64,000 bases of DNA from Azomonas tarimensis (GCF_042648805.1 NZ_JBHRXZ010000022.1:868001-932000), one strand, 5' to 3'. Shown: positions 19,282-28,003, counted from the stretch's first letter. Numbers and translations: made by a program. Notes: generated by a model from the letters alone, not told the origin.

Positions 19282-19617
19282 ATGTCGCACACCCTGTGTC
19301 TGAGCCGCCAGTGCCTGGGTCTGGAGACCCGAATCGAATGTTCCATCCGGCCGCTGGCCAGCGGCCGCGGCCTCTGGACCCTGCTGTGCGCCGCTGGCCT
19401 GGCCGGCTCGCAACCCACCGCAGTCCGCGTACAGGGGCCGTTCTACGGGCCGCGCAAGGCCGAGGCGGTGCTTGAGGCCATCGCTCGCAATTTGATCGAG
19501 CAAGGCTACAGCGAAGGCACGGGGCCCTACATCTGGGAATTGCACATGCAGGCCGAGCTGCGCAAGGTCAATTCCGATCAGACCTTGCTCCCCGGTGGCT
19601 GGCAGTCCAGCCCGTGA
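19282..19617 (+). CDS. Conserved hypothetical protein between the Lon-like protease and fklB
   Basis: A 111-residue soluble protein starting MSHTLCLSRQCLGLETRIEC, preceded by GCGAGGA as ribosome-binding site. It has three to four cysteines in the first half (CLSRQC, IEC, LLCAAG), then a short alpha/beta part (VRVQGPFYGPRKAEAVLEAI, IWELHMQAELRK). No family name is recognised, but a similar small gene sits at this place in P. aeruginosa (PA4575). Function unknown; the cysteines may bind a metal, which is a guess. Confidence 0.75.
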   Translation: MSHTLCLSRQCLGLETRIECSIRPLASGRGLWTLLCAAGLAGSQPTAVRVQGPFYGPRKAEAVLEAIARNLIEQGYSEGTGPYIWELHMQAELRKVNSDQTLLPGGWQSSP

Positions 19618-19811
19618 CCCCTCTGGCAGGCTGATCGCACGCACTTATCCACAGCGCTCGGGCTTCCCTTGGCAGGGCGACATGGACAAGATGGGCAAGC
19701 AGGCCAAGTCGACGCCTCGAGGGGCGCGGTGAGCGGGCAAAGGCCTCGGCCTGCGTTACGGGGCTGTGCTAGGCTGTCCGGCCTTTTCGCCTTACCGGGA
19801 GTCTCTCATTC

Positions 19812-20429
19812 ATGTCCGAACTCGACCTCAACACCGACGAAGCGCGCGTCAGCTATGGCATCGGCCTTCAACTGGGCGGCCAGTTGCGTGACAACCCGCC
19901 GCCGGGTGCTTCGCTGGAGGCGATCCTGGGCGGCATCCGTGACGCCTTCACCGGCAATGGCACCCGTGTCGAACCCGAAGCGCTGAATGCGAGCTTCCAG
20001 GTGATCCGCGAACGCATGCAGGCTGAGTCGGCGGCGGAGACCGAAAGGGCCACCGCCGAGGGCAAGCAGTTCCTCGCCGAGAACGCCCAGCGCGAGGGCA
20101 TCACCGTGTTGCCGTCGGGCCTGCAGTATGAAGTGCTGAGCACGGGCGAAGGTCCCAGGCCGGGGCGCGAAGATACCGTCCGCACCCACTACCACGGCAC
20201 CCTGATCAACGGCAGTGTATTCGACAGCTCCTACCAGCGCGGTCAGCCCGCCGAGTTCCCGGTCGGCGGCGTGATCGCTGGCTGGACCGAAGCGCTGCAA
20301 CTGATGAACGCCGGCAGCAAGTGGCGGCTGTTCGTGCCGAGCGAGCTGGCCTATGCTGGCCAGGCGGTCGGCAGCATCCCCGCCCACAGCGTACTGGTGT
20401 TCGACGTCGAACTGCTCGAAGTGCTCTGA
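19812..20429 (+). CDS. fklB: FKBP-type peptidyl-prolyl cis-trans isomerase
   Basis: Prolyl isomerase with an N-terminal dimerisation domain (helical, residues 1 to about 95; SYGIGLQLGGQL motif) and a C-terminal FKBP domain (about 110-205) with VRTHYHGTLINGSVFDSSY and VIAGWTEALQLMNAGSKWRLF. The 205-residue length equals FklB. There is no signal peptide, so it is cytoplasmic. A hairpin follows the stop codon. It helps fold proteins; no specific client can be inferred. Confidence 0.94.
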   Translation: MSELDLNTDEARVSYGIGLQLGGQLRDNPPPGASLEAILGGIRDAFTGNGTRVEPEALNASFQVIRERMQAESAAETERATAEGKQFLAENAQREGITVLPSGLQYEVLSTGEGPRPGREDTVRTHYHGTLINGSVFDSSYQRGQPAEFPVGGVIAGWTEALQLMNAGSKWRLFVPSELAYAGQAVGSIPAHSVLVFDVELLEVL

Positions 20430-20436
20430 GCCTGGC

Positions 20437-20471
20437 GCCGGGTGGCGCGTCCCCGCAAAGCGCCATCCGGC
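20437..20471. terminator. Hairpin between convergent fklB and the 20.5-kb small gene
   Basis: GCCGGGTGGCGC (20437-20448) and GCGCCATCCGGC (20460-20471) form a 12-bp stem with one mismatch. There is no clear T-run, so its strength as terminator is uncertain. Confidence 0.5.
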
Positions 20472-20495
20472 AGGTTCGATCTGCCGTTCCGGTCT

Positions 20496-20729
20496 TCAGC
20501 GCAGGGCCTGAGCGTAGGAATAGAGGAACAGGCTGCGTACCAGTTCCTTGAGCACCTGGGGCTCGCTCGACTCAAGGTCATGCAGGTCTAGCCCGCCCTG
20601 CTCACGCAGCTCTTCCAGTGTCTCTCCCTTGAGCAGGGCGCAGACTGCGCCGGTTTCCCGATGAAGAATCCGCAGGTAGGGATCGCGGCGGTCCAGCCAG
20701 GCGTCTATCAGATAGGTCATGAGGCTCAT
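20496..20729 (-). CDS. Small conserved protein with a likely Fur-controlled promoter (PA4570-like)
   Basis: A 77-residue acidic protein, MSLMTYLIDAWLDRRDPYLR, then CALLKGETLEELREQGGLDL and a C-terminal helix. It has no signal peptide or known domain. A similar gene, PA4570 in P. aeruginosa, lies beside ispB and, as I recall, is among the iron-regulated genes. The promoter here agrees: a good Fur box overlaps a TTGCGT-16 bp-TATTCT promoter just upstream. The start may instead be the ATG at 20720 (MTYLIDAW), because GGGAG lies nine bases from that ATG but directly abuts the first. Function unknown. Confidence 0.78.
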   Translation of the reverse strand: MSLMTYLIDAWLDRRDPYLRILHRETGAVCALLKGETLEELREQGGLDLHDLESSEPQVLKELVRSLFLYSYAQALR

Positions 20730-20744
20730 CTCCCGTAATGGTTA

Positions 20745-20763
20745 GATGAGAATAATTCCTATT
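20745..20763 (-). promoter_or_regulatory. Candidate Fur box over the promoter of the 20496-20729 gene
   Basis: GATGAGAATAATTCCTATT matches the common pseudomonad Fur palindrome AATGAGAATNATTCTCATT at most positions. On the minus strand it covers TATTCT, a -10 hexamer placed 16 bases from TTGCGT. Binding here would block RNA polymerase when iron is plentiful. Confidence 0.6.
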
Positions 20764-20806
20764 ACTGAAAACGCAAGGCGATCAGTTGCCTCGCGCTCGC
20801 CGGTCG

Positions 20807-21775
20807 TCAGTAGGTGCGTGCCACGGCGTAACGGGCGAGTTCGGCCAGAGTGTCGCGGTAGGGGCTCGGCGGCAGGGCGTCCAGGCAGGCGATGGCGCGC
20901 TCCGAATAGTCACGGGCCAGGCGCGAGGTGTAGTCCAGGGCGCCGCAGGCTTCCACCGCCTCGCAGATGCTCGACAGATTCTCGAGACCGCCTTTCTGGA
21001 TGGCCTGGCGAACCAGGGCCGCCTGTTCCGGCGTGCCCTCGCGCATGGTGTAGATGAGCGGAAGGGTGGGCTTGCCTTCGGCGAGGTCGTCGCCGACGTT
21101 CTTGCCGAGGGTTTCGGCGTCGCCCTGATAATCCAGCAGGTCGTCAACGAGCTGGAAGGCAATGCCCAGGGAGTCGCCATACTGACGCAGGGCTTCGCGC
21201 TGCTCGGCGGGCGCTTCGGCCAGGGTGGCGGCGCTATGGGTCGAGGCCTCGAAAAGCATCGCGGTCTTGCCGCGGATGACTTCCATGTAGGTTTCCTCGG
21301 TGGTGCTGGCGTCTCGCACCTTGGTCAGCTGCAATACCTCGCCTTCGGCGATCACGCGGGTGGCCTGGGAGATGATCTCCATCACCGGCATCGAGCCGAG
21401 CCTGACCATCATCTCGAAGGAGCGCGCATAGAGGAAATCGCCCACCAGTACGCTTGGGGCGTTGCCCCACATGGCATTGGCGGTGGAGCGCCCACGGCGC
21501 ATGCCGGACATGTCGACCACGTCATCATGCAGCAGGGTGGAGGTATGCAGGAACTCGATGATCGCCGCCAGCAGGCGCAGGCGTTCGCCGGAGACGCCGA
21601 CTGCGTTGCCACCCAGTAGTACCAGCAGCGGGCGCAGGCGCTTGCCGCCAGCGGAGATGATGTAGTCTCCGATCTTTTCCACCAGGGGTACGCGGGAAGA
21701 AAGCTGCTGGCGGATGATGCCGTCGATGGCGTCGAAATCTTCCGACACGACCTGGTAGAAAGACTGGGGTTGCAT
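20807..21775 (-). CDS. ispB: Octaprenyl (polyprenyl) diphosphate synthase
   Basis: Trans-isoprenyl diphosphate synthase that builds the ubiquinone side chain (C40 or C45) from FPP and IPP. The 322-residue protein has both aspartate-rich motifs: DDVVD (residues 84-88) followed by MRRG, and DDLLDYQGD later. GGKRLRP near residue 43 is the IPP-binding motif. It is divergent from rplU-rpmA, the standard arrangement in gammaproteobacteria. Pseudomonads mostly use ubiquinone-9; the chain length cannot be read off directly. Confidence 0.94.
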   Translation of the reverse strand: MQPQSFYQVVSEDFDAIDGIIRQQLSSRVPLVEKIGDYIISAGGKRLRPLLVLLGGNAVGVSGERLRLLAAIIEFLHTSTLLHDDVVDMSGMRRGRSTANAMWGNAPSVLVGDFLYARSFEMMVRLGSMPVMEIISQATRVIAEGEVLQLTKVRDASTTEETYMEVIRGKTAMLFEASTHSAATLAEAPAEQREALRQYGDSLGIAFQLVDDLLDYQGDAETLGKNVGDDLAEGKPTLPLIYTMREGTPEQAALVRQAIQKGGLENLSSICEAVEACGALDYTSRLARDYSERAIACLDALPPSPYRDTLAELARYAVARTY

Positions 21776-21854
21776 CGCGGACGGGTGCTCCTCGGAGGTT
21801 GCGCGGCATGCTAGGGGGCGGGTTCCGGCCTGTCAAGGCAAGGCCCGGCGGCTA

Positions 21855-21883
21855 TTGCGCAGCCTCTGGTGCTTGCGTACAAT
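21855..21883 (+). promoter_or_regulatory. Sigma-70 promoter for rplU-rpmA
   Basis: TTGCGC (21855-21860) and TACAAT (21878-21883) are separated by exactly 17 bases. Transcription would start near 21890, giving a leader of about 130 nt before rplU. No specific regulatory RNA fold was recognised in the leader. Confidence 0.6.
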
Positions 21884-22018
21884 CGCGGCCCTTAACTTCC
21901 CCCATGGGCATTCCCTGCCTCCACAATTGCACGGCGTCGCTTCGGCCCCATGCAGCCATGCCAGCCACCAATTCATTCTTATCAAGCGCTGGGTGAGCAG
22001 GTTCAACGGAGAAACATG

Positions 22019-22330
22019 ATGTACGCAGTTATCGTAACCGGCGGCAAGCAATACAAGGTCGCCGAGGGCGAATTTCTGAAGGTCGAGAAGCTCGAGATCG
22101 GTGCCGGCGAGTCCGTGACCTTCGATCGCGTGCTGCTGATCGGCAACGGCGACGATGTGCAGATCGGTGCACCTGTGGTCGAGGGCGCCAAGGTTACCGC
22201 GGAAGTGGTAAGCCAGGGTCGGCACGACAAGATCCGCATCATCAAGTTCCGTCGTCGTAAGCACCACATGAAGCGTCAGGGCCACCGTCAGTGGTTCACT
22301 GAGATCAAAATCACCGGTATCCAGGCCTGA
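22019..22330 (+). CDS. rplU: 50S ribosomal protein L21
   Basis: Ribosomal large-subunit protein of 103 residues that binds 23S rRNA near L20. It starts MYAVIVTGGKQYKVAEGEFL and contains the RNA-binding RKHHMKRQGHRQWFTEIKI stretch at its C-terminal third. Two ATGs are adjacent (22016 and 22019); the second gives the conserved length, with GGAG seven bases upstream. It is co-transcribed with rpmA 36 bases downstream. Confidence 0.97.
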   Translation: MYAVIVTGGKQYKVAEGEFLKVEKLEIGAGESVTFDRVLLIGNGDDVQIGAPVVEGAKVTAEVVSQGRHDKIRIIKFRRRKHHMKRQGHRQWFTEIKITGIQA

Positions 22331-22366
22331 TTTCGGTCGGGATCCCTTTTTAGGAGTATTGAACTC

Positions 22367-22624
22367 ATGGCACACAAAAAAGCTGGCGGTTCCACCCGCA
22401 ACGGCCGCGACTCGGAAAGCAAACGCCTTGGCGTGAAGATGTACGGCGGTCAGGCTGTTCGTGCAGGCAACATCCTCGTGCGTCAGCGCGGCACTCAGTT
22501 CCACCCCGGTTACGGCGTGGGTCTGGGCAAGGATCACACCCTGTTCGCAAAGCTGGACGGCGTGGTCAAGTTTGAAGTGAAGGGTGCTTTCGGTCGTCGG
22601 TACGTCAGTATCGCAACCGCCTAA
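22367..22624 (+). CDS. rpmA: 50S ribosomal protein L27
   Basis: An 85-residue large-subunit protein whose N-terminal tail reaches the peptidyl transferase centre. It begins MAHKKAGGSTRNGRDSESKR, the direct (non-cleaved) proteobacterial form, and includes GVKMYGGQAVRAGNILVRQR. It follows rplU and ends at a clear terminator before obgE. Confidence 0.97.
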   Translation: MAHKKAGGSTRNGRDSESKRLGVKMYGGQAVRAGNILVRQRGTQFHPGYGVGLGKDHTLFAKLDGVVKFEVKGAFGRRYVSIATA

Positions 22625-22637
22625 GCATTGCTTCGCG

Positions 22638-22674
22638 GAAAAAGCCCTGTCGCCTAGACGGGGCTTTTTCGTTT
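22638..22674 (+). terminator. Rho-independent terminator after rpmA
   Basis: GAAAAAGCCC (from 22638) pairs with GGGCTTTTTC (22661-22670), followed by further T residues. obgE, 133 bases further on, probably has its own promoter or depends on read-through. Confidence 0.8.
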
Positions 22675-22806
22675 TCAGGTTCCAGGGTTTGTAGGTCGGC
22701 CGTCCAGCGGCGGCGTCAGTGGCGATATCCGGGCGGGCCGGGCTGTCGTATTGCAAGCAGGACCGTTCCCGTTCACATGACCCGCTGCTACAGCGGAGGC
22801 GTATCC

Positions 22807-24024
22807 ATGAAATTCGTCGATGAAGTATCGATTTTTGTAAAGGCCGGTGACGGCGGCAACGGCATGATGAGCTTTCGGCGCGAGAAGTTCATCGAAAAGG
22901 GCGGCCCCAACGGCGGCGACGGCGGCGATGGCGGCTCGGTGTTTCTCGAGGCGGTCGAAAACCTCAACACCCTGGTCGACTACCGCTATACCCGGCGCTT
23001 CCAGGCGGCCAATGGCCAGAAGGGGGGCAGCACCGACTGCACCGGCGCCAAGGGTGACGACCTGATTCTGCCGGTGCCGATCGGTACCACGGTGATCGAT
23101 GCCTCCACCCAGGAAATCATCGGGGACCTGACTCGCGCCGGCCAGCGCCTGATGGTGGCCCAGGGCGGCTGGCACGGGCTGGGCAATACCCGCTTCAAGT
23201 CCAGTACCAACCGCGCACCGCGCCAGACCACTCCAGGCAAGCCGGGCGAGTCGCGGGATCTCAAGCTGGAGATGAAGGTGCTGGCCGACGTGGGTCTGCT
23301 CGGCCTGCCGAATGCCGGCAAGAGCACCCTGATCCGCTCCGTTTCGGCCGCCAAGCCGAAGGTGGCCGATTATCCTTTCACCACCCTGGTGCCTAACCTG
23401 GGCGTGGTCAGTGTCGGGCCGTACAAGAGCTTTGTGGTCGCCGACATCCCTGGCCTGATCGAGGGTGCCGCCGAGGGTGCTGGTCTGGGGATTCGCTTTC
23501 TCAAGCACCTGACCCGGACCCGTCTGTTGCTGCACCTGGTGGACATGGCGCCGCTGGACGGCAGCGATCCGGCAGACGACGCGGAAACCATCCTCAACGA
23601 GCTGTCGAGGTTCAGTCCGGCCCTGGTCGAGCGTGACCGCTGGCTGGTCTTGAACAAGGCCGACCAATTGCTCGAAGACGAGCGCGAGGAGCGTCTGAAG
23701 GCGGTGGTGGAGCGCTTGCAGTGGACCGGTCCGGTGTTTGTCATTTCCGCCCTCGAGCGTGAAGGGACCGAGGCGCTGAGCCAGGCCATCATGCGCTATC
23801 TCGACGAGCGCACGCTGCGGATCGAGGAAGACCCGGCCTTCGCCGAGGCGTTGGCCGAGCTGGACCAGCGCATCGAGGACGAAGGGCGTGCGCGTCTGCA
23901 GGAGCTGGACGATCGTCGAGCGTTGCGTCGGGCCGGAGTCAAGCCGGTGGGTGAGGAGGACGATGACTTCGACGGCGACGACGATGATGACGAGGACGGC
24001 GCGGAAATCATCTACGTGCGCTGA
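22807..24024 (+). CDS. obgE: GTPase ObgE/CgtA
   Basis: Essential GTPase of 50S ribosome assembly and the stringent response. Its 405 residues include the glycine-rich Obg fold (FVKAGDGGNGMMSFRREKF and GGDGGDGGSV), the G domain with G1 GLPNAGKST (about residue 166), G3 DIPGLIEGA and G4 NKAD, and an acidic C-terminal tail (EEDDDFDGDDDDDEDGAE). Start ATG 22807 gives MKFVDEVSIFVKAG. proB follows after 45 bases, as in other pseudomonads, so the two are probably co-transcribed. Confidence 0.96.
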   Translation: MKFVDEVSIFVKAGDGGNGMMSFRREKFIEKGGPNGGDGGDGGSVFLEAVENLNTLVDYRYTRRFQAANGQKGGSTDCTGAKGDDLILPVPIGTTVIDASTQEIIGDLTRAGQRLMVAQGGWHGLGNTRFKSSTNRAPRQTTPGKPGESRDLKLEMKVLADVGLLGLPNAGKSTLIRSVSAAKPKVADYPFTTLVPNLGVVSVGPYKSFVVADIPGLIEGAAEGAGLGIRFLKHLTRTRLLLHLVDMAPLDGSDPADDAETILNELSRFSPALVERDRWLVLNKADQLLEDEREERLKAVVERLQWTGPVFVISALEREGTEALSQAIMRYLDERTLRIEEDPAFAEALAELDQRIEDEGRARLQELDDRRALRRAGVKPVGEEDDDFDGDDDDDEDGAEIIYVR

Positions 24025-24069
24025 GTCGGCGGCGTACTGGTGGATAACGGTATGGATCGAGGCGAGAGC

Positions 24070-25185
24070 ATGCGGGACAAGGTGACCGGCGCCCGGCGCT
24101 GGGTGGTGAAGATCGGCAGTGCTCTGTTGACCGCGGACGGCAAGGGGCTGGATGAGGCGGCCATGGCGGTCTGGGTCGAGCAGATGATTCTCTTGCGCGA
24201 CGCGGGGGTCGAGTTGGTGCTGGTCTCTTCCGGTGCGGTCGCCGCCGGCATGAGCCGGCTGGGCTGGACAGCCCGGCCAAAGGCGGTGCATGAACTGCAG
24301 GCCGCGGCCGCGGTGGGGCAGATGGGGCTGGTGCAGGCCTGGGAGTCCAGTTTTGCCCGGCGTGGTCGGCCCACCGCGCAGATTCTCCTGACCCACGACG
24401 ACCTGTCCGATCGCAAGCGTTACCTGAATGCCCGCAGCACGCTGCGGACCCTGCTCGATCTGGGCGCCATTCCGGTGATCAACGAGAACGACACCGTGGT
24501 CACTGACGAGATCCGCTTTGGTGACAACGACACCCTGGCGGCGCTGGTGGCGAATCTGGTCGAGGCCGACCTGCTGGTCATTCTTACCGATCGTGACGGC
24601 ATGTTCGACGCCGACCCGCGCAGCAAGCCCGACGCCACCCTTATCAGCGAGGCGCGCGCCGATGATCCGGCCCTGGATGAGGTGGCCGGCGGCAGCGGAG
24701 GCGCGCTCGGTCGTGGCGGCATGCAGACCAAGCTGCGCGCGGCGCGGCTGGCGGCGCGCTCCGGCGCGCACACGGTGATCGCTGGCGGTCGTATCGATCA
24801 GGTGCTTACCCGGCTCAGGCAGGGTGAGCGACTCGGTACGTTGCTGGCGCCCGAGCGCAATCGCCATGCGGCGCGCAAGCAGTGGCTCGCCGGTCACTTG
24901 CAGATGCGTGGCACGCTTGGTCTGGATGCCGGTGCGGTGCTGGCGTTGCGGCAGGGGCGCAGTCTGCTGCCGGTGGGGGTCAGGTCGGTGGTCGGCAACT
25001 TCCGACGGGGTGAAATGGTCGTCTGCAAGGGGCCGGACGGTGCCGAGGTGGCGCGCGGATTGGTCAACTACAGTGCCTTGGAGGCGCAGAGGATACTCGG
25101 CCGGTCGTCCGAGGAGATCGAGCGTCTGCTGGGCTACGTCGATGAGCCGGAGATGGTGCATCGCGACAACATGATCCTGCTCTGA
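24070..25185 (+). CDS. proB: Glutamate 5-kinase
   Basis: First step of proline synthesis, ATP-dependent phosphorylation of glutamate. The 371-residue protein has an amino acid kinase domain (WVVKIGSALLT, VSSGAVAAGMSRLG, INENDTVVTDEIRFGDND, GRGGMQTKLRAARLA) and a C-terminal PUA domain (about 280-371). I take the start at MRDKVTGARRW (24070), preceded by GAGGCGAGAG; an earlier in-frame start at 24040 lacks conservation. The feedback-inhibition region is intact as far as can be seen. It lies between obgE and a creA-like gene on one strand. Confidence 0.96.
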   Translation: MRDKVTGARRWVVKIGSALLTADGKGLDEAAMAVWVEQMILLRDAGVELVLVSSGAVAAGMSRLGWTARPKAVHELQAAAAVGQMGLVQAWESSFARRGRPTAQILLTHDDLSDRKRYLNARSTLRTLLDLGAIPVINENDTVVTDEIRFGDNDTLAALVANLVEADLLVILTDRDGMFDADPRSKPDATLISEARADDPALDEVAGGSGGALGRGGMQTKLRAARLAARSGAHTVIAGGRIDQVLTRLRQGERLGTLLAPERNRHAARKQWLAGHLQMRGTLGLDAGAVLALRQGRSLLPVGVRSVVGNFRRGEMVVCKGPDGAEVARGLVNYSALEAQRILGRSSEEIERLLGYVDEPEMVHRDNMILL

Positions 25186-25193
25186 GGTAATCC

Positions 25194-25664
25194 ATGCGTC
25201 TGGCTTCCTGTCTCGCCGTGCTCCTGCTGACCTTGCCGCTGGCCGCCCAGGCGCGACAGATCGGGGAGGTGGACACAGCATTCAAGCTCATCGGGCCGAA
25301 CCACAAGATCATCGTCGAGGCCTTCGACGACCCCAAGGTCGAGGGCGTGACCTGCTACCTGTCGCGGGCCAGAACCGGTGGCATCCGGGGTGGGCTGGGG
25401 GTTGCCGAGGATCGTGCCGAGGCGTCCATCGCCTGCCGCCAGGTGGGGCCGATCAGCCTCGCGGCCGATCTTCGCGATGGCGAGGAGGTGTTCCGCGAGC
25501 GGGCCTCCCTGGTGTTCAAGACGATGCAGGTGGTGCGCTTCCATGACCGCGAGCGCAATGCCCTGGTGTATCTGGTCTACAGCGATCGGCTGATCGATGG
25601 CAGTCCGCAGAACGCCGTCACCGCCGTGCCGATCATGCCCTGGGGTACCTCGCCGGGTCGCTAG
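25194..25664 (+). CDS. creA: CreA family exported protein
   Basis: A 156-residue protein with a cleavable signal peptide (MRLASCLAVLLLTLPLAAQA, cut near residue 20) and the CreA family core: AFKLIGPNHKIIVEAFDDPK, VTCYLSRARTGGIRGGLG, CRQVGP and VFRERASLVFKTMQVVRF. Two conserved cysteines (in VTCY and IACRQ) probably form a disulfide in the periplasm. The family role is unknown. It begins 8 bases after proB and so is likely the last gene of that transcription unit. Confidence 0.9.
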   Translation: MRLASCLAVLLLTLPLAAQARQIGEVDTAFKLIGPNHKIIVEAFDDPKVEGVTCYLSRARTGGIRGGLGVAEDRAEASIACRQVGPISLAADLRDGEEVFRERASLVFKTMQVVRFHDRERNALVYLVYSDRLIDGSPQNAVTAVPIMPWGTSPGR

Positions 25665-25770
25665 CCAGTTGCCGCGCTCCGGCCTGCTCGGCCGCAAGCG
25701 ATTGGGCGCTACCGCCTTATTCTGCACCCCGCTCGTCCAGGTCAGGCCAGGAAATCAGGAAGTGAAGGCA

Positions 25771-25798
25771 CAAAAAAACCGGCGCTAGGCCGGTTCTT
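25771..25798. terminator. Terminator of rpsT (and possibly creA)
   Basis: AACCGGC and GCCGGTT form a 7-bp stem (25777-25795). On the minus strand it is followed by a run of seven T residues, making a textbook terminator for rpsT. On the plus strand TTCTTTC follows, so it may also stop creA transcription. Confidence 0.85.
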
Positions 25799-25813
25799 TC
25801 TGCATCATCACGC

Positions 25814-26092
25814 TCAGGCAGCAGCGGCTTCGCCGAGGGCCTTGATGTGAGCGTTCAGGCGGCTCTTGTGACGAGCGGCCTTGTTCTTGTGGATGATGCC
25901 CTTGTCGGCCATGCGGTCGATGACCGGAACAGCGGCGACGTAAGCGGTCTTGGCTTTTTCCAGGTCCTTGGCGTTGAGCGCCTTGACTACGTTCTTGATG
26001 TAGGTGCGGACCATCGAGCGCAGGCTAGCATTGTGGCTGCGACGCTTCTCAGCCTGAATTGCGCGTTTTTTGGCGGAAGGGCTGTTGGCCAC
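25814..26092 (-). CDS. rpsT: 30S ribosomal protein S20
   Basis: A 92-residue basic helical protein of the small subunit that binds 16S rRNA early in assembly. It starts ANSPSAKKRAIQAEKRRSHN after a GTG initiation codon (26092); AGGAG lies eight bases upstream. A non-ATG start fits the known weak, autoregulated translation of S20 in enterobacteria (UUG in E. coli). It is divergent from murJ across 242 bases. Confidence 0.96.
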   Translation of the reverse strand: MANSPSAKKRAIQAEKRRSHNASLRSMVRTYIKNVVKALNAKDLEKAKTAYVAAVPVIDRMADKGIIHKNKAARHKSRLNAHIKALGEAAAA

Positions 26093-26334
26093 CGTCGAAC
26101 TCCTCGAATGCTTTTTTTGGGGTTAAGCAGATAAATAAGGCCGCGAATCATGCCCAGCCTGCGGATCGATGTCAAGCCCATCCGCTGGCCGGTCCGGGGC
26201 TGGCCGGACGGGCGGGGCGCGGCTAAACTCGCCGCCTCGTTGCTGGTCTGAGCGCCCTGTCAGGAGCCCTTTGCCGGCATGTCGCCGCGGGCTTCGCCTT
26301 GCCTGACCCGGCGCTGCTCGATCCAGGATCCCCG

Positions 26335-27882
26335 ATGTCCGAAAAAACCGCCAAAGGCGGACTGCTGCGCTCTGGCGCGGTGGTCAGCGTAATGACCCTG
26401 ATGTCCCGCGTGCTCGGTATGGTGCGGGACATGGTGGTGGCCAACTATTTTGGCTCCGGGGCAGCGGCAGATGCGTTTTTCATCGCCTTCAAGATTCCCA
26501 ATTTCCTGCGCCGGCTGTTTGCCGAAGGGGCTTTCGCCCAGGCCTTCGTGCCGGTGCTTTCGGAGTATCGCACCAAACGCAGCCTGGCCGACGTCAAGGT
26601 GCTGGTCGACCGCACGGCGGGCATGCTCGGCCTGATCCTCGCGGGACTCACGCTGATCGGCGTCCTCGGCGCTCCCTATCTGGTGATGCTGTTCGCGCCG
26701 GGCTTTCACAACGATCCGGAAAAGCTCGCCCTCGCCGGTGACCTGCTGCGCATCACCTTTCCCTACCTGTTGCTGATCTCCCTGACCGCCTTCACCTCGG
26801 CGGTACTCAACAGCTACGGGCGCTTTGCGGTGCCTGCCTTTACCCCGGTGCTGCTGAATGTCAGCATGATCGCTTCGGCCGTGTTCCTGACCCCCTATTT
26901 CGAGCAGCCCATCACCGCGCTGGCGTGGGGTGTGTTCATCGCCGGGGTGGTGCAGTTGAGCTTTCAGCTTCCGTACGTGGCCCGGCTCGGGTTGCTGCCA
27001 GTGCCGCGGATCAAGCCGCGCGACGAGGGCGTGCGTCGTATCCTGCTGCTGATGGTGCCGGCGCTGTTCGGTGTCTCGGTAAGCCAGATCAACCTGTTGC
27101 TCGATACGGTGCTGGCGTCCTTTCTGCAGACCGGGAGCGTGTCCTGGCTGTACTACGCCGACCGGCTGTCGGAGTTGCCGCTGGGCGCCTTTGGCATCGC
27201 CATCGGCACGGTGATCCTGCCCAGCCTGTCGCGGCAGCACGCCAGCGCCGATCCCAAGGCCTTCTCCGCTACCCTCGACTGGGCCCTGCGCATGGTGCTG
27301 CTGGTGGGGGTGCCGGCCGCCGCCGCACTGGGGATTCTCGCCGAGCCGCTGATTGCCGGGCTGTTCTATTACGGCGCGATGACCGAAGAGGCCGTGGTGC
27401 AATCAGCAAGGGCATTGCAGGCGTATTCGCTGGGCGTACTGGCATTCATGCTGATCAAGGTGCTGGCGCCAGGTTTCTTCGCCCGCCAGGACATGAAGAC
27501 GCCGGTGCGCATCGCGGTGACCTGCATGATCGTCAACATGGTGCTCAACCTGATCCTGATCTGGCCGCTGCAGCACGTCGGCCTGGCGCTGGCAACCTCG
27601 CTGTCGTCACTGCTCAACGCGCTGCTGCTGTTCTTCGGGTTGCACCGGAGCGGCATCTATCGCCCGGCTGCCGGCTGGGGGGCGTTCGCGCTGCGCCTGG
27701 CTGGCGGGTCGCTGGCCATGGTTGCCATCATTCTCTGGCTCAACGTCCCCTCGGCGGAGTGGTTTGCCTGGGGCTGGGAGCGGCGCGCCTTGCAACTGGC
27801 GTTGTTGGTCGGTGCCGGCATCGGTGCCTTCGCGCTGGGCCTGGTGGCGCTGGGGCTGCGCCCACGGCATTTGCGACATTGA
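26335..27882 (+). CDS. murJ: Lipid II flippase MurJ
   Basis: Inner-membrane MOP-superfamily transporter that moves lipid II to the periplasmic side for peptidoglycan synthesis. The 515-residue protein has about 14 hydrophobic segments. The N-terminal LMSRVLGMVRDMVVANYFG includes the functionally important basic residues, and FKIPNFLRRLFAEGAFAQAF is the MurJ signature. Start ATG 26335 (MSEKTAKGGLL) is preceded by AGGA. The next gene, ribF, has its own -10 element 120 bases downstream. Confidence 0.95.
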   Translation: MSEKTAKGGLLRSGAVVSVMTLMSRVLGMVRDMVVANYFGSGAAADAFFIAFKIPNFLRRLFAEGAFAQAFVPVLSEYRTKRSLADVKVLVDRTAGMLGLILAGLTLIGVLGAPYLVMLFAPGFHNDPEKLALAGDLLRITFPYLLLISLTAFTSAVLNSYGRFAVPAFTPVLLNVSMIASAVFLTPYFEQPITALAWGVFIAGVVQLSFQLPYVARLGLLPVPRIKPRDEGVRRILLLMVPALFGVSVSQINLLLDTVLASFLQTGSVSWLYYADRLSELPLGAFGIAIGTVILPSLSRQHASADPKAFSATLDWALRMVLLVGVPAAAALGILAEPLIAGLFYYGAMTEEAVVQSARALQAYSLGVLAFMLIKVLAPGFFARQDMKTPVRIAVTCMIVNMVLNLILIWPLQHVGLALATSLSSLLNALLLFFGLHRSGIYRPAAGWGAFALRLAGGSLAMVAIILWLNVPSAEWFAWGWERRALQLALLVGAGIGAFALGLVALGLRPRHLRH

Positions 27883-27946
27883 GCCGGGCGCCCGGCACCT
27901 TGCGCGACCCTTGCAGGTTTAATCGTCCCTGGCATCGGGCAAGCCT

Positions 27947-27975
27947 GTCCGTGGCGCGCGGCTCATGGGTATAAT
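27947..27975 (+). promoter_or_regulatory. Possible promoter for the ribF operon
   Basis: A consensus -10 TATAAT lies at 27970-27975, with a weak -35-like TGTCCG 18 bases upstream. It is placed about 28 bases before the ribF ATG and would serve ribF-ileS and perhaps lspA, fkpB and ispH. Confidence 0.45.
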
Positions 27976-28003
27976 CGCCCACTTTATGAACAGATAGTGC
28001 TGT

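Noticed and set aside
22675..25281. An 868-codon frame antisense to obgE and proB
   Set aside because: Shadow of two well-conserved genes on the other strand; no domain or ribosome-binding site.
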